A DNA stretch of 32,099 nt from NCBI GenBank assembly GCA_022722495.1, contig JAIJLI010000008.1:1-32099 (forward strand), given 5' to 3'. The position numbers were made by a program, and so were the translations under genes. The DNA comes from Dialister sp. Lineage in GTDB: Bacteria; Bacillota; Negativicutes; Veillonellales; Dialisteraceae. Under the pieces are notes generated by a model, which was given only the letters and a program-made list of their open reading frames with translations, was not told the origin of the DNA and did no database searches. Position 1 is the first letter of the stretch. Every line of letters starts with the position of its first letter. This document shows, piece by piece, positions 1 to 8,107 of the stretch.

Positions 1-294
1 TGTGCGGTGTAAAGGTGGCATGAACTTGACATGGGCTCTTTAGAGGAACAGGAGAAATAGGCATGGAATGCTAAGGGAAAATGCCGAGAGCCGTTAAACG
101 CAAGGCAGAAAGTACTGATGTCCATGTCTGTGGCGGGCTACCTCGTAGTAGTGTTGAAGTCTCTGTAATGGAGATGGAGCGAAGGGGGTGGCGTACTTAG
201 CCAAATTCAAAGTCCAACTCTACAAATAGAGGATGAAACAATGAACGAGGCAACCTTTGTAATAACAAATGAATTAACAAAGAGTAAGTGCGAA

Positions 295-328
295 GAGCCG
301 TGTGAGGGGAGACTTTCAAGCACGGTTC
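295..328 (+). ncRNA. Group II intron domain V
   Basis: The 34 bases fold as expected of the catalytic domain V. A basal helix pairs 295-303 with 320-328, then comes a two-base bulge (AA, 318-319) on the 3' side, a distal helix pairing 304-308 with 313-317, and a GAGA tetraloop of the GNRA type at 309-312. The AGC triad needed for catalysis is at 296-298. The fold is intact, so the element is either active in trans or only recently broken. Confidence 0.85.
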
Positions 329-367
329 CGAGAGAAGGGTGGGTGAAATTCCCTCCCCTTACTCGAC
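329..367 (+). ncRNA. Group II intron domain VI and 3' splice site
   Basis: CGAG at 329-332 pairs with CTCG at 362-365, and a purine-rich arm from 335 pairs with the C/T-rich arm ending at 360. A361 is left unpaired seven bases before the 3' end, the usual place of the branch-point adenosine. The intron ends with the AY dinucleotide AC at 366-367. The 3' exon then begins TTTGG. Confidence 0.75.
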
Positions 368-410
368 TTTGGCTTAGCCAATATTTATAAACTTTTTAAC
401 TGAAGTGAAA

Positions 411-974
411 ATGAAGAAGTTGCTATCGGTGTATTTGGTATTCTTTTTGTTGATAATGAATTTTAGCTGTTGTAATAGAAGTAAATTACAATGTCATTTA
501 GAAGATTTGATGAATCAAGAACTGAGTGTGCCTTTAGAAAAGATGGTTTGCTTATATAGCGACATCTATACAAACCAGACTAACGAACATAAGGTATCTC
601 AATATATGTATATACATTATGTAGATTCAAGCCAATGTTCACCTTGTGCTTTAGATAAGTTGTATCTTTGGAATGATTTAATATTGGAGTTTGAAAAGAA
701 GGGAATCCATTCTTGCTTTATTTTTGAGCCTAAAAAAGGGCAAGTTGAAGATGTATATCTTTCTGTAAAATCTTCTGGATTTAAGAGTCCTGTCTATGTA
801 GATACTTCATATTGTTTTCGGAAAGAAAACAGTTTCATCCCAAATGGTATTCTTTATCATTCTTTTGGGATAAATAAAAAGAGGAAAATAGTAATAATTG
901 GAAATCCTCTTCTTAATAAAAAAGTTAAAAAACTGTATGATGAGTTAGTAACAAATAGTAATAATTTAAATTGA
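411..974 (+). CDS. Thioredoxin-like lipoprotein with CSPC motif
   Basis: The 187-residue protein has a lysine start and a hydrophobic segment ending FSCC, which is a lipobox with the acylated cysteine near residue 20, so it should be membrane-anchored outside the cytoplasm. A CSPC motif at about residues 76-79 follows a beta-strand-like stretch (YMYIHYVDSS) and precedes a helix, as in the redox site of thioredoxin-fold proteins. A second thioredoxin-like element, a proline after a strand (SPVYVDTS), lies near residue 125. I chose the ATG at 411 over a GTG at 405 because it gives a typical signal peptide. The gene sits 8 bases before the NVEALA peptide gene, so a role in its disulfide state is plausible but unproven. 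The exact family is not recognised. It is AT-rich relative to the genes after 2423. Confidence 0.75.
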   Translation: MKKLLSVYLVFFLLIMNFSCCNRSKLQCHLEDLMNQELSVPLEKMVCLYSDIYTNQTNEHKVSQYMYIHYVDSSQCSPCALDKLYLWNDLILEFEKKGIHSCFIFEPKKGQVEDVYLSVKSSGFKSPVYVDTSYCFRKENSFIPNGILYHSFGINKKRKIVIIGNPLLNKKVKKLYDELVTNSNNLN

Positions 975-982
975 ATTTATTT

Positions 983-1225
983 ATGAAGAAATGTTTATTC
1001 TTGGGATTCTGTTCAATAGTTCTTCTGTTGGCAATTTTCATTAGTCCAAAAATGAATTCATCCTCAAGCGACCTTCTTATGGAAAATGTAGAGGCGTTGA
1101 GTCGAGGAGAGGTGGGGCTATGGTATAAGGTTAGTACAGGACCTTGTCCTACTCCGAGTTATAAGAAGTGGGTTCATTGTAGTTCTGGAGGAAATGCAAA
1201 AGAGTGCCTTCCGAGTGATTGCTAA
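983..1225 (+). CDS. NVEALA-family small secreted peptide
   Basis: The 80-residue precursor has an N-terminal hydrophobic segment (residues 1-22), then the family motif NVEALSRGE at 35-43, and a C-terminal part with four cysteines at 55, 66, 75 and 80, the last being the final residue. This layout is that of the NVEALA family (PF14055) of Bacteroidales, whose function is unknown. The motif may be a processing or recognition site. The ATG at 983 is preferred over an upstream TTG at 971 that overlaps the previous stop. Its neighbours are a CxxC lipoprotein upstream and a beta-propeller lipoprotein downstream. The mature peptide would be about 37-45 residues with up to two disulfides. Confidence 0.8.
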   Translation: MKKCLFLGFCSIVLLLAIFISPKMNSSSSDLLMENVEALSRGEVGLWYKVSTGPCPTPSYKKWVHCSSGGNAKECLPSDC

Positions 1226-1258
1226 AAAATAAACTTATAAGTTTGTAAGTCGAATTGG

Positions 1259-1290
1259 CAGAGTGGAGAGCTAAGGGGCTCTCTGCTCTG
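1259..1290 (+). promoter_or_regulatory. Intercistronic hairpin after the NVEALA gene
   Basis: CAGAG (1259-1263) pairs with CTCTG (1286-1290) and GAGAGC (1266-1271) with GCTCTC (1278-1283), separated by a symmetrical TG/TG internal loop and closed by a six-base loop. No T-tract follows, so it is unlikely to be a full terminator. It may protect the 3' end of the peptide message or reduce read-through, letting the peptide be made in excess over the transporter genes. Confidence 0.5.
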
Positions 1291-1349
1291 TTAACCTAAT
1301 AAAATGAATGTTTAATAACCATTTAGGTAAATGGTGCAATGTGTTTCTT

Positions 1350-2420
1350 ATGAGAAAAATATATTTACTATTATTTCTATGTATTTATCTTATAGCTTGT
1401 ACAGAAAACAATCTGAAAGATGAATGTAAGGTTATTGATGTAAAGCAGCATAGCTTTCAAAAGTGGGAGGAATTCTTTAGAATAGAGAATGTTATTCCAT
1501 TGGAAAGTTCATCCTCTTCATTGATAACAGTTGCAGCTAAATGTAAAGTTCGTGGCGGCTTGGTCTTTTTTCAAGATTTTAAAGAAAAAAGTATGTTTGT
1601 CTTTAGTCAAAAGAATGGCAAGTTTAAATATGAAATAGGTAAATTAGGATATTCGGAATCAGAACATAAGGATTTTCTTGACTTTAATTATGATGAAGAG
1701 AATTCAAGAATAACTATTCTTGATGAGCGTGGCTTGGCATCTTTTGATGCAAGAAATGGAAAGTTTATAGATAGAAAAAAGTCCATTAATGGGGCTAGCG
1801 TCGATTATTGTCGTTTTTTAATACAAGGAAATGATACATTATTGTATTCTCCTGATATGGACTTTACAGTGTCAAGATTATCTAATGGTGGAAAAACAGA
1901 TGAATTGAGAAAAAGCAAAGGGTTCCAAATGCAGAGTGAGCGTTTCTTCTCTTTAAAAGGTAATATTTTGGTTTTGCCAGATTATGGTTGTTTTACAATA
2001 GATACTTATCGTAATGGAGGAATATTGCCGAAGTATATCTTAGATTTTGGCAGAGAAACTTTACCCTCAAAGTATATTCCAAAAGATTATGAAGAGTTTG
2101 ACAAGACAGACAACATGAACCCTTACTTTAAATCTGTTCAACAGTGTATAGAAAATTCAAAATGGCTTTATGTTTTAGTTGTTGGACCGAAACAAACTTA
2201 TTATAATGTGTTTTTTGACAAGCAAAATGAGAAGGTTTATGCTGGGAAAATGCGTCAGGATTTAGGCTTGACTCTTGTAGATGCTGATGAAACAGGTTTT
2301 TGGGGATTGGTTTATCCTTCTGATTTATCAAGAAAATCAATATTTTATAAGCAATTAAAAGAACAGGTACAAGAGAGCCAAGGTAATCCTTTGCTTATAA
2401 AATTGAAAATCAACATGTAG
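1350..2420 (+). CDS. 6-bladed beta-propeller lipoprotein
   Basis: The 356-residue protein starts MRKIYLLLF and has a lipobox LIAC about 17 residues in, so it is a lipoprotein. The body shows repeated beta-rich segments with turns such as FSQKNGKFKYEIG, LDERGLASFDARNGKF and VFFDKQNEKVYAG, as in the 6-bladed beta-propeller family (PF17170/DUF5128 type) common in Bacteroidales next to NVEALA genes. Family members have no established enzymatic role. The frame is open from 1308, but the internal ATG at 1350 gives the proper signal peptide. The stop is 2 bases before the TolC-family start, arguing for one transcript with the exporter. The gene is AT-rich like its upstream neighbours. Confidence 0.75.
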   Translation: MRKIYLLLFLCIYLIACTENNLKDECKVIDVKQHSFQKWEEFFRIENVIPLESSSSSLITVAAKCKVRGGLVFFQDFKEKSMFVFSQKNGKFKYEIGKLGYSESEHKDFLDFNYDEENSRITILDERGLASFDARNGKFIDRKKSINGASVDYCRFLIQGNDTLLYSPDMDFTVSRLSNGGKTDELRKSKGFQMQSERFFSLKGNILVLPDYGCFTIDTYRNGGILPKYILDFGRETLPSKYIPKDYEEFDKTDNMNPYFKSVQQCIENSKWLYVLVVGPKQTYYNVFFDKQNEKVYAGKMRQDLGLTLVDADETGFWGLVYPSDLSRKSIFYKQLKEQVQESQGNPLLIKLKINM

Positions 2421-2422
2421 TA

Positions 2423-3898
2423 ATGCAAAATATAAGGAAAAGCATATTGTTTTGGGGAATCATTTTTAGTGTTTCTCCTCTTTTTGCACAGCAAACCATT
2501 ACTCTGGGTGATGCCATCCGCATCGCTCAGAGTAACTCGTTTGATGCCCAATTGGCAAGGTTTAGTTTCTTGTCAAGTTACTGGGCTTATAAATCATATA
2601 GGGCAGAACTGTTGCCATCCATGAGCTTGTCGGGAGGACTGATGAACTTCAATCATTCTCGGGTTGAGGCTAGAAATGCAGAGGATGGAAAGATAAACTA
2701 TGTAGACAATAACTCTTTGGTGAACTCGCTGACCTTGTCATTGCAACAGCCGGTTAGCAGCCTGGGTGGTACGCTTTCGTTACAATCGTACCTTTATCGA
2801 CTAGATCAGTTTGACTATAAGATGACAACCTATAATACATTGCCTTTGCGCCTCTCTTATTCTCAACCGTTTACTTCCTATAATGAATGGAAATGGCGAA
2901 AAAAAACGGAGCCCAAGGAATATGAGAAAGCGAAAAGGGTGTACCAGGAAAGCATCGAGGACATAGCCATAAAAGTATCAAATCTTTATTTTGCAGCCAT
3001 CTCAGCCCTGTCTGACTATCAACAGAGTTTGGCGAAAAGCCAAGACTTGGAAGAACTTTATCGCATATCGCAAAGGCGATTGGAACTGGGCACCATTACG
3101 AAAGGAGACTTATTACAGTTAGAGCTTTCAAAACTCAATGCTAAGGTAACCGTGAATGAGGCGAAAGTGAAGCTGAATGATAGCCTATATGATTTGTTTT
3201 CCTATATGCGAGTAACCGATTACGAGCACGCCAACCTCTTGCCTCCAGAGAATGTGCTGGATATGGTGCTCAATGTGAACGATGTGCTGCTAAAGGCTCG
3301 AACCAATTCCTCGCATGCCATCACGCAAGACTTGGAACTGATTGCCGCCCAGCAAAACCTGGCAAAGGCGAAGTCTGCCCAAGGTATTCAAATGCACTTG
3401 AATGCCGAGGTGGGGTTTAATCGTACGGCAGATGGATTTGCAGCAGCCTATAGTCATTTGCAAGATAATGAGATTATCGGGGTGACAGTAACGGTGCCTA
3501 TCTTCGATTGGGGTGTCAAAAAAGGACGAGTGATGGTGGCTAAGTCGAATCTGGAATTGGCAAAGACCAAAAGGGAACAAGCCGACAACGACTATGTGCA
3601 GAGCGTGAAGCGCGAGGTGATGCAGTTTAGTTTGCAGGCGGCGCAGTGTCGTACCTCCTTGCAGGCTCAGAGAATATCCCAGGAGCGTTATGACATCACG
3701 AAGAAAAGATTTGAAGCAGGCAATGTGTCGGTAACGGAACTGAATACCGCCTTGCAGGAATTGGAAACAGCCAAGTCGCAATACATCAGTCAACTGCGGA
3801 CTTATTGGAATTACTATTACACCTTGCGTAAGTTTACGCTCTACGACTGGGTGCAACATCAAGAATTGACAGTAGATTTTGATGCTTTGGTCTTGTAG
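2423..3898 (+). CDS. TolC-family outer membrane efflux protein
   Basis: The 491-residue protein has a cleavable signal peptide ending near PLFAQ (residues 18-22) and begins its mature part TITLGDAIRIAQSNS, the usual opening of the outer membrane factor family. Two long helical repeats contain the family signatures RRLELGTITKGDLLQLE (about 216-233) and KRFEAGNVSVTELNTALQE (about 430-449), and VPIFDWG near 360 is a strand motif of these trimeric channels. It should form the outer membrane duct for the adaptor and RND genes that follow. Its start lies 2 bases after the propeller stop. The substrate is not evident from sequence. Confidence 0.93.
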   Translation: MQNIRKSILFWGIIFSVSPLFAQQTITLGDAIRIAQSNSFDAQLARFSFLSSYWAYKSYRAELLPSMSLSGGLMNFNHSRVEARNAEDGKINYVDNNSLVNSLTLSLQQPVSSLGGTLSLQSYLYRLDQFDYKMTTYNTLPLRLSYSQPFTSYNEWKWRKKTEPKEYEKAKRVYQESIEDIAIKVSNLYFAAISALSDYQQSLAKSQDLEELYRISQRRLELGTITKGDLLQLELSKLNAKVTVNEAKVKLNDSLYDLFSYMRVTDYEHANLLPPENVLDMVLNVNDVLLKARTNSSHAITQDLELIAAQQNLAKAKSAQGIQMHLNAEVGFNRTADGFAAAYSHLQDNEIIGVTVTVPIFDWGVKKGRVMVAKSNLELAKTKREQADNDYVQSVKREVMQFSLQAAQCRTSLQAQRISQERYDITKKRFEAGNVSVTELNTALQELETAKSQYISQLRTYWNYYYTLRKFTLYDWVQHQELTVDFDALVL

Positions 3899-3945
3899 CC
3901 GCTGGAAAGTAAAATAGGAATGTCTTCTATATAATAAGAAATGTT

Positions 3946-5028
3946 ATGACAGGAAATAAATATATATATTGTGTGCTGGCTATGGCATTGATAGCCTTGC
4001 AAGGTTGCAAAAAGACAGCCCATGTAGATGAAGAGCAAAGTATGGCAAACGCTGATAGTGTATCTACGGAAATTTATGTGGATACGTTGAGGCTACATGA
4101 ACAGACCTTTCATCGCCAGTTGATATGTAATGGCAAGTTGAGGGCTATCGAGAAGTGTGACTTGTCGTTTGCCGATGGCGGTGTCATAGAGCAAGTGTAC
4201 GTGCATAATGGCGAAAGGGTTTCCAAGGGACAGGTGATAGCCAGAACTGATAGGAGCGATGCAAGATTGAATTTAGAGAAGGCAACTAGAGAGTTGGAGA
4301 ATGCTCAGGTATCCTTAGCCGACAAGCTCATCGGCTTGGGGTATGATGGCATTTCTGCCAATGTGCCGGCTGCAGTCATGCATCGAGCTAAAGTTACTTC
4401 TGGCTATTATCTTGCCCAATACCAGTTGCAAGCTGCTAAGCGATCATTGGGCAAGTGTACCTTGTTGGCACCTTTCGCTGGGCGTATCACTGATTTGGTG
4501 AACAAGCGACATCAACGAGTGGATAAACTCTGCGGATTGGTAAATGATGGTCAACTGGATGTGGAGTTTGAGGTGCTGGAGGCTGAGATTAAGCATCTGA
4601 GTGTAGGGCAAAGAGTATGGGTGAGCCTTTTTGTGGATGATGCGGCGAGGTATGGCGGAAGAGTCGTCAACATCAATCCAATGGTGAGCGACAAAGGCTT
4701 GATTAAGGTGACAGCTCGCATTGCCAATGACAAAGGACTGTTGATGGATGGCATGAATGTGAAGGTCATTGCCGAGAATGATGTCAAGAAAGCCCTCGTC
4801 GTGCCAAAGGATGCCGTGATAGAGCGAGATGGTTATCATGTGGTTTTCATGTATAAGGATGGAGAGGCTGTTTGGACTTATGTGGATGTGCCTTATGCCA
4901 ACATCGGGTATTATGCCATCACTGGCTGTGAGCGCAAGGGTACTCATGTGAAAGCTGGAGACGTAGTGATAACTTCCGGTAACCTGAATCTGGCAGATGG
5001 AACTCAGGTGCATGTGAAAAAGCAATGA
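3946..5028 (+). CDS. RND periplasmic adaptor (membrane fusion) lipoprotein
   Basis: The 360-residue protein carries the lipobox LQGC at residues 18-21, so it is anchored by lipid. The barrel-sandwich (lipoyl-like) halves are around residues 68-90 (VIEQVYVHNGERVSKGQVIA) and 165-190 (LAPFAGRITD), flanking a short helical hairpin. Beta-barrel and membrane-proximal domains follow and include LVVPKDAVIERDG near 285. This is the HlyD/AcrA-type adaptor that links the RND pump to the TolC channel. It lies 47 bases after the TolC-type gene and 19 bases before the first permease. Confidence 0.92.
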   Translation: MTGNKYIYCVLAMALIALQGCKKTAHVDEEQSMANADSVSTEIYVDTLRLHEQTFHRQLICNGKLRAIEKCDLSFADGGVIEQVYVHNGERVSKGQVIARTDRSDARLNLEKATRELENAQVSLADKLIGLGYDGISANVPAAVMHRAKVTSGYYLAQYQLQAAKRSLGKCTLLAPFAGRITDLVNKRHQRVDKLCGLVNDGQLDVEFEVLEAEIKHLSVGQRVWVSLFVDDAARYGGRVVNINPMVSDKGLIKVTARIANDKGLLMDGMNVKVIAENDVKKALVVPKDAVIERDGYHVVFMYKDGEAVWTYVDVPYANIGYYAITGCERKGTHVKAGDVVITSGNLNLADGTQVHVKKQ

Positions 5029-5047
5029 AAGATAAAACGGATAGCTT

Positions 5048-8000
5048 ATGGTTAAGTATTTGATAAAACGTCCCGTTGCCGTAACGATGATATTGATAGC
5101 TCTTGTGACTATCAGCATATTAGGCGTGAGAAAAATTCCTGTTTCTCTCATGCCCGACATCGATGTGCCCCAAATAACGGTGCAAGCCAACGTGCCAGGT
5201 TATTCGGCACAGGAAATGGAGAAGGATATAGTGGCTCCTTTGCGTCTGCAGCTATCAAGAATAGCTGGCATCAAGAGCATCAGTGCTGATTCGAGAATGG
5301 GTATGGGTAGTATTCTCTTGAGGTTTGAACCTGGGTGCGACGTTGACATGTATTTCATCGAGGTAAACGAAAAAATAGATATGGCGATGGGCAACTTGCC
5401 TAAGGAGATGGAACGTCCCAAGGTAATCAAGGCAAGTGCTCTTAATATTCCTGCATTTTATCTAGATATATCTCTAAAGAATGAACGAGATGGAGAAGAA
5501 GCATCTGCGCAGTTTGCCCAACTCTGTGATTTTGCAGCCAACGTGGCTAGCCGAAGGCTGGAGCAATTGCCATCTGTGGCGATGGTGGATATGAGTGGAC
5601 TCGGAAACTCTGAGATACTTTGCATACCAGATAAGGCAAAGATGGAGGCGCTGGGCATGACCGAGGATGACTTGCAAGCAGCCTTGACTGCAAGCAATGT
5701 GCAATTATCCTCATTGTCGGTGGTGGATGGCATCTATTGCTATCATGTGCATTTTGACAATCAGGTTTTGACGGTAGATGATGTGCGTAATGTATATCTG
5801 AACCATGAAGGACGCCTGTTACAGTTGAAGGATTTGTGCGAGATAGAAGTACGTACCATGACAAGGCAAAACATCAATCGCCATGAAGGTAAAAACTGTG
5901 TGTCGCTTGCTGTCATTAAGCAGAGTGATGCCCAAATGGGCGAATTGCGAGAAGCCATTGCTGATGTGGTGGATGACTTGCAAAAGAATAACCCTGAATT
6001 GAAGTTTGACATCACGAGAGACCAAACAGAGCTGTTGGCTTATTCCATCAACAACTTGGAATGGAACCTCGTGGCAGCTATTTTTTTCACCTCTTTGGTC
6101 TTGGTACTTTTCATGCGTCGATGGCGGTTGGCATTGTTGGTTGCTCTATCCATTCCCTTGTCCTTGCTCATCACCCTGTTGAGCTTCAGGTTAATCGGTA
6201 TTTCGCTCAATATCATATCCCTTTCAGGTTTGATATTGGGTGTAGGTATGATAGTGGATAATTCTATCATCGTGATAGACAATATCTTGCAGAAAAGAGT
6301 CTCTGCCCAAAGTGTGGAGAATGCCGTGGCAGAAGGAACCTGGAATGTTTTTACCCCTATGTTGAGTTCGGTGTTGACTACCTGTAGTGTGTTTCTGCCG
6401 CTTATCTTTATCGGAGGTATGGCAGGAACCTTGTTCTTCGACCAAAGTATGGGCATAACAATAGCACTTTTTGCCTCCTTGATAGTGAGCGTGGTCGTGC
6501 TGCCCGTTTATTTCTATTTGCTTGTGGGAAGGAGAAACAAAGACAAGGTTGGGAAACTTACAGAAGTACCTACCAACAGCAAACTCCACTTATGGATATA
6601 TCGTCATCATGAAAAAGTACAGCACTGGATGTTTGCCCATTTGCGTCTTTGCCTATTCTTGTTCTTGATGACCATTCCTGGATTGATGTTGGTGTTTATG
6701 ATTTCTGAACGTCGACAAATGCCAGAAATAGGTTATTCGGATGGAATCATGTATGTGGATTGGAATGCGAATATATCGGTAGAAGAGAATGACCGGCGCA
6801 TAGCCTGGCTGTTGAAACCAGCCAGGGAGCAGTTGGAAACCAATACCTCCATGGTGGGAAAACAGAACTTTATGCTTTTCCATACTCGTGAGATATCTTC
6901 TTCCGAAGCCCTAGTCTATATCAAAGGGCATAGCATCAGTGATTATCGGGAAGTCCAAAAAGAAATGCAAGCAAGGCTCGGTGAGAAATATCCCGAGGCA
7001 ATGCTCTCTTTCAGTCCTTCTGGTAATCTGTTTGAGTTGATTTTCTCTTCGGGTAATCCTGAATTGCGCCTTCAGTTGCAAGATGCCTCCGGTCATCGTC
7101 CCACCGTAGAGCAAGCCATGGCTTTCGTGGATTCTCTGAGGCATCACTTTCCAACAATGAAAGTTCCATCAGTAGCTACAGAAGAAAACTTGGTGCTGGA
7201 TGCCGATGTGGAGCAGATGGCACTATATGGTATTACGTATAGACAACTCTATAATAAGTTGTTGCAGCTGGCTGGAGGCAATGAGGTGATGCGCATCAAT
7301 CGAGGTGCAGGTTCAATACCTGTGGTTTTAGGAACATCGGATGCTGATAGACAGCAGATACTTTCTGCTTCCTTGAAAAATCAAGAAGGAATAGAGGTGC
7401 CCCTTCAACTTTTAATGAAGGAAAGAAAGGCATACGACTTCAAACACCTATATGCTTCGGATGCAGGAGAGTTTTATCCTGTAGATATAGAAACCCATGG
7501 TAAGGTGAGGGAGGTGTTGGATTACGTAAGCCAGTACAACTTGAGAAATAAAACAGTGAGGGCAACTGCCGTGGGTGATTATTTTGAGAGCAAGCAGCTG
7601 ATAGTCAACTTGGCTTGGGTGTTGGGTGTGTCGGTGCTTTTGTTGTATTTCATCTTGTCGGCACAATTTGAGAGTTTGATTCAGCCATTCATCATCTTGA
7701 CGGAGATCGTGGTGGATGTCTTTGTCGTGTTGTCTATGCTCTATCTGTTGGGCTTGTCCATCGACTTGATGTCCATGACGGGAATCATCGTGATGGCAGG
7801 AATAGTCATCAACGATTCCATTCTGAAGGTGGATACCATCAATCGGCATCGGAAAGAAGGCATGGAATTGATGGAGGCAATAGCACTGGCTGGGCGTGAG
7901 CGTTTGTTCCCGATAATCATGACATCGCTTACCACCATCTTCTCTCTGTTGCCTTTCCTCTCTCGTGGTTCGATAGGTGCAGACTTGCAGTTCCCCTTGT

Positions 8001-8107
8001 CGTTAACCATCTTGATAGGAATGGTGGTGGGTACGGGAGTGAGCATCTTCTTTGTACCAATTCTTTATTATTCAATTTACAAGAAAAAAGCAGCTAGGAA
8101 ATTATGA
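5048..8107 (+). CDS. RND permease, first of a pair
   Basis: The 1019-residue protein has the HAE/AcrB layout: TM1 at the N-terminus (RPVAVTMILIALV), a large periplasmic loop, TM2-6 around 340-500, a second periplasmic loop and TM8-12 at the end. The N-terminal block PVSLMPDIDVPQITVQANVP is typical of the family. In TM4 the relay position reads D404-N405 (VDNSIIVID), so only one of the two AcrB aspartates is kept. In TM10 the AcrB lysine position is N922 (GIVINDSILKVD). Many non-AcrB RND pumps share these changes. It probably forms a proton-driven exporter with the next gene, whose ATG overlaps its stop. Confidence 0.93.
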   Translation: MVKYLIKRPVAVTMILIALVTISILGVRKIPVSLMPDIDVPQITVQANVPGYSAQEMEKDIVAPLRLQLSRIAGIKSISADSRMGMGSILLRFEPGCDVDMYFIEVNEKIDMAMGNLPKEMERPKVIKASALNIPAFYLDISLKNERDGEEASAQFAQLCDFAANVASRRLEQLPSVAMVDMSGLGNSEILCIPDKAKMEALGMTEDDLQAALTASNVQLSSLSVVDGIYCYHVHFDNQVLTVDDVRNVYLNHEGRLLQLKDLCEIEVRTMTRQNINRHEGKNCVSLAVIKQSDAQMGELREAIADVVDDLQKNNPELKFDITRDQTELLAYSINNLEWNLVAAIFFTSLVLVLFMRRWRLALLVALSIPLSLLITLLSFRLIGISLNIISLSGLILGVGMIVDNSIIVIDNILQKRVSAQSVENAVAEGTWNVFTPMLSSVLTTCSVFLPLIFIGGMAGTLFFDQSMGITIALFASLIVSVVVLPVYFYLLVGRRNKDKVGKLTEVPTNSKLHLWIYRHHEKVQHWMFAHLRLCLFLFLMTIPGLMLVFMISERRQMPEIGYSDGIMYVDWNANISVEENDRRIAWLLKPAREQLETNTSMVGKQNFMLFHTREISSSEALVYIKGHSISDYREVQKEMQARLGEKYPEAMLSFSPSGNLFELIFSSGNPELRLQLQDASGHRPTVEQAMAFVDSLRHHFPTMKVPSVATEENLVLDADVEQMALYGITYRQLYNKLLQLAGGNEVMRINRGAGSIPVVLGTSDADRQQILSASLKNQEGIEVPLQLLMKERKAYDFKHLYASDAGEFYPVDIETHGKVREVLDYVSQYNLRNKTVRATAVGDYFESKQLIVNLAWVLGVSVLLLYFILSAQFESLIQPFIILTEIVVDVFVVLSMLYLLGLSIDLMSMTGIIVMAGIVINDSILKVDTINRHRKEGMELMEAIALAGRERLFPIIMTSLTTIFSLLPFLSRGSIGADLQFPLSLTILIGMVVGTGVSIFFVPILYYSIYKKKAARKL

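Larger units (their letters stand above)
1..367 (+). mobile_element. Group II intron, 3' part; ORF-less or ORF-deleted
   Basis: A self-splicing retroelement ribozyme is recognised by its 3' domains. Domain V (295-328) forms a 34-base hairpin and domain VI follows, ending in GAC at 367. Upstream, a stretch around 150-200 ending GGAGCGAAGGG resembles the domain II/III region that precedes the reverse-transcriptase ORF in bacterial group II introns. A short reading frame from the ATG at 241 runs into domain V and shows no reverse-transcriptase motifs, so the intron-encoded protein is absent. GTGCG at 2-6 matches the group II 5' consensus. If it is the true 5' end, the intron is only about 366 bases, which is short for a complete ribozyme. 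Otherwise domain I continues upstream of the window. Splicing competence cannot be judged from here. Confidence 0.8.

Noticed and set aside
241..390. Short frame from an ATG inside the intron as a remnant of the intron-encoded protein
   Set aside because: It runs through domains V and VI, which are RNA structures, and shows no reverse-transcriptase or maturase motif. Its coding origin cannot be supported.
971..982. Upstream TTG start for the NVEALA gene, overlapping the previous stop
   Set aside because: It would add four residues before the lysine-led signal peptide. The ATG at 983 gives the usual MKK start.
4444..5190. Minus-strand open frame of 248 codons across the adaptor/permease junction
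   Set aside because: It is antisense to two clear genes and its translation is rich in His, Ser and Ile with no recognisable motif.
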